Assembly: GCA_030248215.1 (NCBI GenBank)
Contig: JASANG010002774.1
Coordinates: 62,001 to 126,000 of the forward strand
DNA: 64,000 nt
Reading direction: 5' to 3'
Source: Enoplolaimus lenunculus
Lineage: Eukaryota > Nematoda > Enoplea > Enoplida > Thoracostomopsidae
Shown here: piece after piece, positions 26,505 through 51,013 of the stretch
How positions within the stretch are numbered: the stretch's first letter is position 1
Layout: each line of letters opens with the position of its first letter
Notes under the pieces: model-generated
What the model was told of the DNA's origin: nothing
Seen by the model: only the letters and a program-made list of their open reading frames with translations
Database searches by the model: none
Program-made: the position numbers and the translations under genes

Positions 26505-27411
26505 ATATTTTCCGTTTTCACTCCACTGGCTTCTTTTTAATTTCGAAACGTAAAATTAGCCGGGGGGAGGAAGTTATTCAAAAATTTTATTGTTTAAATA
26601 TATAAAACGTATTGTCGAACACTGTTGGATAGGCACTATATTTTTCAATTGCGCACCCGTTAACCACAGCGAACTTACATTGTCGTAGTCGTTTTCGAGT
26701 GCATGAAAATTTTGTAGTTGTAAAATAACTAGGCACGTTTTTGACGAGTTTACTAATACGTAAAACAGTAATTCGGTGTCAAAATTATTTTAAATTCTCG
26801 TTCTTGTTCCCGTTTCGGCTAAAAAAGTTCAATTCCTGTTCCTGTTCCGGCAAAATTTAGTTCCTGCTGGAACTCTGACACCAGACAAAGTATGTACAAC
26901 ATTACTACATGCTCTTCGCAGTCGCAGCTTAGGCAGAAAATTTACCATTCAGCTCCAGCTCATATTGAATGAGTTTAATATTGATTAAACGGCGTACAAA
27001 CAGAAGAATTAAAAAATATGTCGCGATAGGTACTACTGTCAAATGAGAAGACGGTACGATGAAACACTAAAAATAAACTGATATTATGTATACATGAAGT
27101 ATGCGTTATGAACTGCAGTCCGAATAACAACAATGTAACAAGCAAAGCATGAGAAATTGCGTAAAAGTATCGCACAAAGTGAAACGCAGCCAGTTTGGAG
27201 TTTTTCAATTAGCGACATTTTAACAAATATATCGAAAATGAGTGCGCGTGTCGCAATGACACAAGATTCTTTGTTATAAAGATTGCTTAACTGAGTTACA
27301 CTATGCGACATAGCTAGGCAATAATAACTATGAAGCAATATTAACTGTTTGGAATATACTGGAGATTCCTTTTTAGTGGCGCTATTTTCCCACAGACAGT
27401 AGATGAACGAT
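26505..27411. other. Downstream of the tubulin stop codon, no second gene recognised
   Basis: It holds a decayed MITE end (ttcctgttcctgttccgg near 26835). Sequence nearer 27411 is the likely tubulin 3' untranslated region on the minus strand. The open frames on the minus strand at 26975-27443 overlap the last tubulin exon in other frames and are not genes. Confidence 0.5.
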
Positions 27412-40146
<12,735 letters not shown>

Positions 40147-40734
40147 TTTTCTTAGTCTGATCCAAATCAAAGCGCTCAAAAAAACACAATAAAACCCTAG
40201 CTGAGTGATCAGTTTAAAATACAATTGGAAGTTTGCTGGTTTTGAAAGATAAGTACATAATTTAAAAAACTAAAGAACGACGAATACCGATTTAATTTGA
40301 AACTAAAACGAGAAACGAACGAACGCAACCATAAACCGTTCATCTAACTACAGTTTGAAGGCAACTAGAATCTGATAATTTTGGGTGTTAAGACTTTAAA
40401 CACAAGGGCCCGTATTCTGAAATGTCTGTAGCACCTATCAGTAGTCGGTGATAGGTCTTGTAGCTTTTGAATCAGTATATGGGGACGTTCAGTATTAAGC
40501 TTTCCACATTTGATGTTTATAAGCTCTGTGCCAATTTTGAGATCCGCAATTATGGGAGTCGCCACAGTTTGAAAACCAATCGCTAAACTTGCTATAAGTC
40601 CTAAAGTGCTCTGTTACCAATTCAGCATTGCTCCTTTATCTTCAAAACTGTGTAGCACTGGCGTATGTTTGCCCTAAAGGCCGTCCCATTGCCCAGGATA
40701 GCAATATACTAGGAGAACACACAACAAAATTTGG

Positions 40735-40905
40735 GACAGTGTTGACAATAGGGACAGTGGTTTCAGTTGAGACAGCGGGACTGTTGGAACTGTTGGGGCA
40801 GTTGAAACGAGACAGTTGGAACAGCGGAACAGTTAGGAAAGTTAAGAAAGATGGGACAACGGCACAGTTGGGGCAGTTGGAACAGGGTTGGCGTTCTCCG
40901 GAAAA
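40735..40905. repeat. Minisatellite of gggacag/gttggaacag units
   Basis: Degenerate units such as gggacagtggtttcag, gttgaaacgagacag and ttggaacag repeat about ten times. The 104-codon frame through it (40628-40942) is a repeat artefact. The same unit occurs at 62495-62585 and, on the other strand, at 22350-22540. Confidence 0.8.
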
Positions 40906-41263
40906 ATTGAATCGACTGGAAAAAAGTTTTTCCGTTTTTTAATATTATTCACGTTAAAATGCACACGCTACTGTAAAGAAATTGCTCTCCCTTTAGAAGA
41001 ATTTATACCGCGTTCGTGGACTCTATTTATGCAGTGTGCGTAATATATGTCATCACGTCACGGTTGAACTACTGAAACAAGTATAATATGCTGGACGAAC
41101 AATAGGGATTCGTCTAAATACCCTAAAACAGAGCTGGTTTTCGTCACACATCTCTCTACTTACTGTTAAAATGTCCGTACTCCCTATGCAGGGACCTACG
41201 TAAAGGTATTATATAGTACTGTAACAAGGGTCCATATTCTCAAATGCATATAGTACATATAGT

Positions 41264-43621
41264 GATGGGCATCGGATATTTTTTCATATCCGGATATCTG
41301 GCAATTCTTGCGGATATTTATCCGGATATCCGGATATCCGGATATCGGAAATGAAATTTTCTATTTCGGATATCCGAAACTCGATTTTGTGTTTTTTGAG
41401 TTTCCGAACCTGAATTTTGGTTTCTTAAGCACTTGATTTAACTTGCTGCACTAAAGGAAGTACCCTGACCCTAAAAACAAATTGATATGAGCAAAAAGAT
41501 ACAATTCTAAAAATCATTTATTATGCCACACACAAAAAAAGTATTTCTGAATTTATTCAGAAAATTGTTTTCTGTGGCAAATCTGAAAAGTTTTGCTGAT
41601 ATTTAATACAATTTTTCTAAAAATAACAGGAAAACGTTTTTCATAGCGTTTTTCGAAAACATTTCTCTTATAACAGAAATACTTTTCAAGTGCACCTTGC
41701 TAATCATATATATTTCTCAAATGTAAGGAATTTTTTCTTAAATATCAGAAATATTATTTTGAGCGCAGTACTGTAATGACCCGAATAAGAGAGGTACCCA
41801 TTTTGAGTCCCTATCAATAGGAGTCCGTATCCCTAATAAGAGTCCGTAAATGTCAAAATTGTAGCGTATAAATGAATCCAGGACCAAATATATAAGTAAC
41901 AAAGGTGGCGGAGCGTGGGTTAAAAATAAATAACAGTCCGCAACCGAATAAAACAGGGGTACCCTCTGGAGGGCTCAAATAAATATCAGTCCCACCTCTT
42001 ATTCTGGTCACTCGCTAGTCACTGCAGCACCTCAATAGTTCTGGGTATTCAGTTTAGAAGATTGCTTCAAACTACTAAATAAATACTTGCGTTGACAACT
42101 TAAAATTGAGTTGATTTGGCTTGTCCTTTGCCTTAATATTTAAACCACTGCAATAGAGATTCCATCGAATATAAACCCTTCCCTCGAACTATATATACTT
42201 GAATGGTTTTAGTTTCAAGAACAAAGAACCAGATTAAAATTCACTTACGCTAAGTCATACAAACATCAACTTATGTTACTTATACTGGTGTCGCGCTTTC
42301 AGCAGCGGATCCAGAACTTTCTAAATGGGCGGGACGGTAAATGTTTTGAAACGCAATTTTTCTCCAAAAAATTTTCTTAGCGGAAAATTAAAAGGTAGGA
42401 CCCTATTTTTTAACGAAAGTATTATGATAAGAGGACACATTGTTAGGTAATGAATGTATATATCGTTTTAACACAAAAAATTTATGTGGGCAGTGGGGAC
42501 AAATTGTAAGGCAGGGTCCTTAGACATTTTTCTTGTCCGGACCGGTTATCCAGTGTTCATCTGTAGTCTATATTATGCTATTCTCAGTAAACTTGCTGTC
42601 ATCATTCTAGGATACACGAAGTGTTAACTCAGAAAAGCTTTGTGTTAAATAAAACCGCTGAAACGTCCCAAAGGTAAATTAGCGTTGCATTGAATTTACA
42701 TATAAAGCTAGACCTGCGTGAAACCCAGCCGTATATCGAATTCTACAGAAACTCAGGCCCATGTTACTTTTACGGCCGTAGAGGTTTCTATTATTACAAT
42801 TTTTGCTTAAGAAATAAAGATTTTGAATCATCATGGAACAATTGTGCAAGAATGTGGTTTAATATTCTGACTGAGGTTTTTGATACAGAATTTTTTTCGT
42901 CAGCTCCAGCTAGTTTGGTGGTGAAACCATGCAAATTATTCCAAAAAATTTTTTAGACAAATGCGGGGTTCACGTTACCGATTGTGCACTTGAAACCAGT
43001 TTTGTCACCTACCCGTAGTAGGATGTAGAAACAACCTATATAAATAGGTTGCTAGCTAGCTACTACCCATATGGGTACCTTATGGTTGTAGCTATGGCTA
43101 GCTAGTCTTCGGTTTGTTACCCATATGGGTACCTTGTGTTTGTTTTAAAAATATTTATAGTTTGCGTAATTTTTTAGATTATTTCCAAGGATATATTTTA
43201 AAAAGACTAAACCAGACTTGTAAAACAAAACTCACTGTACTGAGCTATTTTAAAAAGCAAGCTTGAAAGTGCATTATGTTGACATCTATATGGGCTACGA
43301 GTAGACGTCTCGACTCTACCCATATGGGTAGGTCAAAATTTCAAAAACCTAGCTATGTGCACCATTTTATTTTCTGTTGGTATCCACATGGGTAACAAAA
43401 AAGTTAGTGTGTACCGCCATGGGCACAGTGACAAAATAGGTACCAAGCGCACAATTGGTAACGTGAACCTCGCAAAAAGCATTTCGGATATCCGGCGGAT
43501 AGCCTGATATCCGGATATATCCGGATATCCGGAAATCCGGATACACGTTTCATTTCGGATACATATCCGGATATTTTTCATATCCGGATATCCGGATATC
43601 CGGTGCCCATCTATAATTACC
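41264..43621. mobile_element. 2.36-kb inverted-repeat element with ggatatccgg ends
   Basis: It opens gatgggcatcggatatt and closes with the inverse atatccggtgcccatc. Both ends have about 80-130 bp of tandem atatccgg words. The interior has no recognisable transposase; the 88-codon frame at 42690-42956 matches no family I know. It holds a smaller element at 41773-42010 and, at 43040-43400, several acccatatgggtac palindromes. Confidence 0.7.
41773..42010. mobile_element. Small inverted-repeat element (gaataaga termini), nested
   Basis: It opens gacccgaataagagaggtac and closes acctcttattctggtc, inverse to each other. The interior has gagtccgtatccctaataag. It matches the outer element at 10450-11057 and is nested in the 2.36-kb element. 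Confidence 0.75.
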
Positions 43622-43965
43622 AGTTTAATAGGTTTTCAAACTAACGAACTGGTGCAATTTACAGATCTCAAAGTTTGTACAGTAGCAGAAAAAATCGAAA
43701 CAAATAAATGTGCTGAATGTCAAACCTCATTATTCCCTGCTTCGAAAGGTACAAGGTTTATCACCAACTGCTCATAGGTGCCACACACATTTGAGAATAC
43801 GAGCTAAGGTTTGTTTGTGAGTAAACAAAAACACTGCTTCCCCCTTTATATGAACGTCCGCTTACGTATTGAAGAGCTTTAAATTGTCTCTAGTCTATAA
43901 AAACCTTGTGTTTTTGTCCATATCTCCTTCCAACAGACTGTGGACAAATCATACAATCTATTAAT

Positions 43966-44335
43966 GGGTCATCCACCGTATAATGCACGCGCTAAATTAA
44001 AAATTTATGCAACCACCTGGTCGGGATCTGCGTACAAATCGAAGCTGCAACTTACGTGTACGTACAATTTCATGCGGTACGTGGACATTATTAATTGTCC
44101 CGACATTGTCCGAAGGAAGCCGGGACAAAAGGTAAAAAATTAAGCAAAAAGTGTATATATGTGTTTGTGTTGTTGTTCAGTGCAACCTGCAACATGTCAT
44201 TACGTCCTCGTTAGAGACTCCCGGACTTTATAGTGGTCTCGTAATAGAGTGTGTTAAAACGACGTCGGGCCTTTACACAGACCCAGACATTCTTTGCAGT
44301 AGCTCCTGCAGTATAACGTGGATGTTCCATAAGTG
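43966..44335. mobile_element. MITE with atgggtcatccac ends, copy 1
   Basis: It opens gggtcatccaccgtataatg and closes agtataacgtggatgttcca. The same termini, better preserved, bound the element at 60405-60922. Further right-end copies occur at about 44677-44720 (gtttaaacgtggacgactca) and 58845-58935. Confidence 0.6.
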
Positions 44336-44504
44336 CTCGATGATGTGCGGCGACTCGATGGTGGGCGGCGACTCTACGATGGGCGAAAATATGTAATTGT
44401 TTATACACTCTATACATAGCTGTGTTGGCCCATGTATAGAACCGGTCCCGATCGTTTCCCGGCGTGCCGTTATAGAGGCAGTTTAAACTTTAGACTAACT
44501 TTTT

Positions 44505-44600
44505 TTGCATAGGCTTAGACTTAGGCTTAGGCTTAGGAATAGGCACATCCATACGCTTAGGCTTAGGCTTATAGGCCTAGGTTTAGGCTTAGGAATATGC
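44505..44600. repeat. TTAGGC-type array
   Basis: A loose run of about ten cttagg or taggct hexamers, including cttaggcttaggcttaggaa and cgcttaggcttaggcttata. It resembles a degenerate nematode telomere array at an internal site. The open frame through it is a repeat artefact. Confidence 0.75.
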
Positions 44601-45129
44601 TTATACTATTGTTGCGGCCCTGTCCTATTCATTGGCAGTCGTGTTTTAGAGTCTGTTCCAAAGGTAGAGCTGGGAAATTTTTTACAGTAGCGCGTGCGTT
44701 TAAACGTGGACGACTCATCGATACGAAAAAAACGGAAAAAAACGAAAAATGGAAAATCATGTACTATGCTTCCGCAAGCGCAAAAATGTTGATGGATTAT
44801 TTTTCTATTGAAAAAGACTTTGGGAGAATCAAACGACTATTTTATTAACTATCATTATTTGACAAACTCGTGATGATAAGCATACTACACACAATACAGA
44901 GTTGCCATATACCTTTGCCCACAAACTTGCGGGTTCAGTCTAAAAAACCTGTAAACAAGATTTTTAGTTTTATTTATATAGGTATGAAAAATGAAATTAA
45001 TCAGAAATTAGGTATCTCTGGTATAGCAATAACTTTTAGATTCTCCACTCGCTCTGCGTCCAACTCTGAGGATCCACCGTTGTTTTAATAGCTGGGCGTC
45101 GGTGCATTGGGCATTGAAGGATTCAGATT

Positions 45130-45355
45130 TACGGTGTATAGCACACTGAAGCTTTTCGGCTCAAATGTGCCACTGTAATGAAACCAAAAAGCTTCACTCT
45201 CCTGCACACTGAACCTTTTTTGGCTTCAGTGCGCTGCACATTGAAGCATTTTGGCTTCAGTATATTGCACGCTGAAACCAAAAAGCTGCAGTGTTCTGCA
45301 CACTCAAGGATTTTGGTTGCGGTGTGCAGCGCACTGAAGCATTTTTGGTTTCAGT
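45130..45355. repeat. Degenerate tandem repeat, about 40-bp unit
   Basis: Units of the form gcacactgaagcnttttggcttcagtg recur five or six times with many differences and some in inverse. The 98-codon frame here reads through the repeat and is not a gene. Confidence 0.7.
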
Positions 45356-46382
45356 TGTTACGATTACAAGGTAACGGCTATTGCTTTTTAATTATGGCAG
45401 TACTTGAGAACACTTATAAAATAGTTAAACAAAGAAAAAGTTGTGAAGCGCCTATAAGGCAAACAGGTCCATGACATTAGTTATTAAACTTAGTACCCGC
45501 CCTGACTTACAATTCAATTTCGGTACACGATGATCAGACGCAGCGAAAGCAACGACGAGATAATTGTAAAACTTTGACAACTGGATGCACTGATTGTAAA
45601 TAGTAAAGCGACCGAGCTCTGTAATAAACGGAAAAATTTTTTAGCAAAAGAAACGAAACTTTCACGCCCAAAGCTAACTAAAGACTGCCTAAATTTTGTT
45701 AAAACTGTTATTTTTATAGCGTACAATTTTTATTTTTCAAGCCTGATTAATAGGCTCATTAAGCTGTTAAAGTTATAAAGTTTACATTTCGTTATCAAAA
45801 CTTTAAATTGTTGCCTTGAGGGCTTTTTAGGCAACTAAGTTTATAATTTTTTCAAATTTTTGTTTCACAGCGTTTAAAACCAAAATATTTACGCTCAGTG
45901 GAGCAAACTTTAACATTTTAACTAAGAATTTAACTATAAGCTTTAACATTCTTTGTTTTTGAAAATACAAACATTTACCTTTTCATTCTTGATTGCTTTT
46001 TTAATTTAAACGTTTAACTGTTGATTCAAATTAACGTATCACATGAAACACAATCAATCAGATGATGACAAGCCAGGAAACGGCAAAACAAAATTGAAAG
46101 TTATTCTTTTTTCGTCATATATAATAGTTTAAAATTAAGACTAGATGTAGTCGAGGTATAGTCTTAAAAACAATCATCAATATCCAGCATTTTGATTTAG
46201 ACGAGCAGTTTCAGAAAAACTCGCGTTCTCTAACATTTTGCATTTCCGTTCTGCATTACGAAAGCCTTGCGAGCGGAGCGACCTAGAAATTAACCACCAA
46301 AAATTTAAAACAGTCTGGATTCAAAAATTCATTTTAAAGTAATTTCTTTTATAAAAATACATTAGCAAAATTGTATAATAAT
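45350..46382. repeat. Repeat matching the 5' leader of the 50-62 kb LTR fossil
   Basis: 45757-46382 is roughly 93-95 percent identical by eye to 61430-62055. 45350-45905 also matches, in inverse and more weakly, 48010-48545. Directly beside it at 46383 is tgttgcggaccaccc, the inverse of the fossil's LTR edge. I read it as a leader fragment of a second family member. Confidence 0.6.
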
Positions 46383-47779
46383 GTTGCGGACCACCCAGTT
46401 TGTTTTTTTGCAGAAACTTGCGTCTAAATTTCTACTTTCGGCCTAAATTTCAAACTAAAGATAACTGTATATAGTTTGCAAATTTCGACTTTTCGTTTAG
46501 TATTAGTGCAACAATAACGTAACACGTTTACTTTCAACTACTGGCGGATCCAAGCGGAGGTCGCCCTGGCCATAGGTACACCCGCCCACGCATGAGATCA
46601 GAACCAAGATTGCGCGCAAAGATTTGGTGCTAAAATTGAGCGTTTGGTTCGTCGCTCGTTTCCGTCAATGTAGTTGCTATCATATATCGGGCGAGGGACC
46701 CTGCCCGTTACACATTTGTGGACTCGCAACTGTCTCAACGCTCCAATTGTTAATGTTAACACAATCAAACTTCGCAACAGTTTGTATAATTGGAAATTCA
46801 TAATAAACCATGTTTGTTTTCTCGCTGTTTGTATTGAATTGTTTAGAAATGAAATAACGACATAAAATTGTTCCGATTCTGTCGCGTGTTGTATTAAAGT
46901 CCAGGCCTATAATTTACTGTTAGTATTTTGAAATGTTCTCAGGTAGTTGAACTTGTTTTCTATAAATTTTGTTTGATTGCGTCTATCGACGAAGTATTTA
47001 CGACTCTTGGCGAAAAATCGGTCAGTTTCACAGACATAATGTCAAATTGCGTTGCGGTATTTTTAACTGTTTGCAGTTACTGCTGCTCCAAAACTGTTCC
47101 AACAAATGCTCGCATAATTTACAGTTTAAAGTTTTGCGATAATAACTACAATAATAGTAATAGTAATGGCAGTAATAATAGTAGTTGTGGGTCCATGTGA
47201 GGTGTAAAGGCTTGCCCACTAAAAAACAGGGCTGTGAGAGGCTTGAGGGCTGAGAGGCTCAGGTGTGGTATCTCGTCCCGAGGTTTCTGCACAGACCTGA
47301 ATACGAATGTTTTTAACATGGTTTTTAGAATATTGTTTTGAATTGTATAATGGTCAAGGACTCTTACATGACGTTGTTCTCTCGCGATGAAAATCCTGGC
47401 TACACCTATGGCAAGTTTATGTAATAAAGATTGTTTTATTAAAAGTTATGCGGCCGTACAAGTACATGAATTAACATCCGAAAGCCCGGCCACCGGATAT
47501 TAAGTGAGGCTATTTGCACTAATACGACATATCAATGCCGAAACCAAAATGCCAGTCACGTACGTAAGCGGTTCGTTTTATTACAGTTGTGTAGAATTGT
47601 ACTGTCAACCAAAATTTTCTTTATAAACGCGCATATCGTTGTATACTTACTTAATCTAAAAAAATATATATGCGCCCGTCCTCTGTGTTTAAATATATAT
47701 TCACTAGCGGAGTTTGAACAATGTGCATATGTTTGTATAGAACATTTTGTTGATTTTTACTTAATTGCTTGCCAACAGC
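46383..47779. other. No gene recognised
   Basis: It contains an (aat)n-type microsatellite near 47145-47185 and a possible SINE tail near 47265-47300 (cgtcccgaggtttctgcaca). The 90-codon frame at 46928-47200 ends in the microsatellite and has no recognisable domain. Confidence 0.5.
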
Positions 47780-48565
47780 CTAAAGTCTAAGTAGCATTTA
47801 CAAAAAATGCTACACAGTTAATTTTGTAATTTTGCGTAAATTCACCGTGTTTCATAGAAATATTTATTTCATTTTTTCCAGAAGGCTGTATATTCACTTC
47901 AATTATAAATGCACTTTTTGAGATTAATTATCTTCATTAGCATTGTAAAGAATATTTTAACAAAAATTCCAGCAAAGTGAATTTTATAAGTACTGAAAAT
48001 AACATTAAAATTGATTTTTGGCTTTTCTTCACTCAAGCGGAAAATATGTTAAAATTTAGTTGCCTAAGAAGTTTAAAAGGCAAAATTTAAAATTTTATTA
48101 TCTTAGAGGTCTAATGAGGCTATCAATCAGGCTTGGAAACTAAAAATTTCGCACTATAAAAGAACAAGTTTCAACTAAAAAGGGCAGTTGGATTTGGAGA
48201 CGTGGTTGTTTTAAGTCATTTTCGAAACAGTTTTATTGGACAGTTTTTAGTGTGCGCAAGTTTGTTAATCTTTGACTTGAAATTTCTTTTGTCCATTATA
48301 GAATTGGAGCGTTATTATTAGTGATACAAATATTCCGTCAATTGTGGACCGAACTTCATTATCGTATGAATCATCTGAACTGTAAGTCAGGGCTGGCTAT
48401 AGGAATAATGACCAATGTGTTAGTCTCGTTTGCCTAATGGGCGCTTTACGACATATTACATGATAATTTTTTTGTGGGTGAACTGAGGAGTCTAAAAATC
48501 ATTAAAAATCTCATAGTCCCTGTATCTGAATCGTAACAATAAACACTTGCGACCGAGAAACCAAA
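47780..48565 (-). repeat. Diverged LTR-element leader fragment with primer-site-like sequence
   Basis: On the minus strand an LTR-like end (gctgtgttaca) is followed by tttggtttctcggtcgcaag, the same string that follows the 5' LTR at 62063-62080. The rest matches 45350-45905 in inverse. Confidence 0.5.
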
Positions 48566-50623
48566 TTGTAACACAGCGAACCCAGAAATTCAAATCGGTA
48601 GGCACTCCGGGGAACGACTTCCTAACTAAGTTCGAAGGTTACCAAAGCAAACACTAACGGATAATTCTCTTACAATAAAAATGACACGGTACGCCTACTG
48701 AATCAAATCAAGTTGATATCCCCACGCCCGAAATTGACTCCGTACACAATTCAGAAAAACTCCGTATAGCACAGATCGTACTAACTCAAATTCACTACGT
48801 ACTACTGACGCCCCAAAATAAAATAAAATGTAAGAGTATGGTTCCTTTGCTGGTTAATCTCATTTAACATCGCACAAAAAATATCCTGTGGTACCCTGAT
48901 TCCACTTCGATACTAGAAATGTTCCAAATTAGCACAAAAATTAACCACTGTTTACCAACAAATTCTCCAAAAATTTTCAAAAATTACAATTCACAACGAG
49001 AAATATATGTGAACTAGTGCTCACTCACAGCACCGAGCCTATTAAAACTCTCTAAGTGTCGATAAAAACAAAACAAGTGATTGAATAATTTACGGATTCC
49101 TTACGGAAGTAACTCTTATGCGCGCGCTCTATTGTATACGCAAGTACAACTGCCAAAAATTCACGAACAGACATCTTGTCTGACACCACAAATTCTTAAA
49201 GTCTAAGCACTTATATTTAACGTAAGTTTCTACAAAACTTCCACTGCACAACGATTTCAGTTAAAATGCTAACACCTCTAACTAAAAACTATCGCACACA
49301 GCGGTCCTTAACTAATTAGAACACTTCCCGTGCAAACTAAGTAAATGACTATAAACGCCCACAAAAATCAAAACCGCGCGTCTCTATACGTTGCTAAACA
49401 ATCGGACAGCATCTCACACCCGTACAACTCTGAGCCCCCGAGCCCAACTTGGTCTGCGCTTATATATCCGTAAACCGAAAGGTTAATTGAGTTCTAGGAA
49501 TTTTATGATATAATTTTAAAATATTCAAAACTGTTGAAAAACCACTAAATTTAACTTAAAAAAAGCTTTTCTTAAAAATTTCGAACTTAAAATTTTGCTA
49601 AAATCGAACAAAAAGCTGTTTTGTCTTAAAAAATTTAGTTTTTAGATGAAAACTTAAACTTTGAAAATAGCTCAAAAATCTGAAGTATGTTGTTTTGACC
49701 CAAGTAATTTATTTTAAAAACAAAATTGATATTGATCTTTCAAATCGCATAAAAAGTAAAAAATGTACTATTTTGACGAAAATCCGTAATTTTCAAAACA
49801 AAATTTTTGCTAAAACTTTGAAGAAATCATTAAATCCCAATGTTTTGGCTACCCTGGTCGTTTCAAAAACATTCCAATTCTCTGAATTACCACTCCTAAC
49901 ATTTTAGAAAAGGGTCGCCCTAAAATATTACTAATTACTAAAATTTTTCAACCCGTGAATAAAACACCTACAAGCTTAAATTGGTACATGGATAAACTCA
50001 TAATGTTACTAATTTAGAGGACGGAGAGTCACCAAACTTGCCCCCAATAAATCCCAAAAACCCGCCTAAATAGTGCAGTAACTTCATTGTTCATAGCTAC
50101 ATTCCAGAAATAATGCGGGACAACATTGATACACTGTAAAATATTGGAACTGCAATAAGGTATTTTTAAGTGCATGTGGGTGGCAAAAAGGTGTTAGCGG
50201 CGCGCAGGCTAGCCTTGAATAATTTAAATTATTTCACGCGGCATTTGTACTCTCTATGCAAGTCAAAAAGCCAGTTCACGGCTTAATAAGGTTTTTATAA
50301 TACAGCCGTATCCTCTTAGCAGGCATGCATTGTAATAACCGTGCCGGTCCTTCTGGTACACAATACAGAAGCCCAACACATGTAGTAATCTAGGTAAGCA
50401 ATCTGTCACTGCAATATTTTTTACCGCAAGAAACACTTAGAAAACAACCCTAAAATAAATACAAACACCACTCGAACAACAACAACAACAACAATATATC
50501 CCTTCATAGTGCCTGCATACATACAATTGATACACACTACACAAACATCACTACAATGTAAAATTGTTTTTTTTAAAAAGGGGTATCCTCCGAATATCAG
50601 CTATCCCCCACACTGCAAAATAA
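48566..50623. other. No gene recognised
   Basis: Very AT-rich. Frames at 49695-49907 and 50509-50697 have no recognisable domain. A short caa microsatellite lies near 50477. Confidence 0.5.
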
Positions 50624-50907
50624 TGCACGAAAGCGCACATATTATTTGTGAACTGTTGCAAAATTTGACAAACTTGGCCGGGCAACGACATCTATAACAT
50701 TTCCACGAAGTAAAACAATTTTATAAATTCAATGCTCTAATGTTATGTGAAAAAGACGACAAGCGTTTCAAAATTATACAAATATCGACCTTTTTTAACT
50801 TGAAAATTGGAGCATGCTATACATTGATAATTATAAGATTATCAATTTTAATAAAAAGAAATCGGTTGTAACTATATATCGAGCGATGCGGTCGGTCCGC
50901 AACACCA
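50624..50907 (-). repeat. 3' LTR of the fossil
   Basis: 284 bp, minus-strand orientation, from tggtgttgcggacc to cgtgca. It is about 91 percent identical by eye to 62086-62368, and directly preceded by a purine run. Confidence 0.8.
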
Positions 50908-50917
50908 CTCCCTCCTT
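50908..50917 (-). promoter_or_regulatory. Polypurine tract of the fossil
   Basis: On the minus strand the run AAGGAGGGAG directly abuts the TG that opens the 3' LTR. This is the position where LTR elements prime plus-strand DNA. It shows that the sequence upstream, including the helicase, lies inside the element. Confidence 0.7.
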
Positions 50918-51013
50918 AAAGCCTTTGCCCTGCAATGGCTTACCTTTTAGAATCTTTCCGGAATCGATGTATGATCCGCGCAGAAGTAGTGATTCTGATT
51001 ACGCAGCGCTGTT

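Noticed and set aside
47205-47310. Third SINE copy
   Set aside because: Only a short tail-like string (cgtcccgaggtttctgcaca) resembles the SINE body; no tRNA-like head was found.
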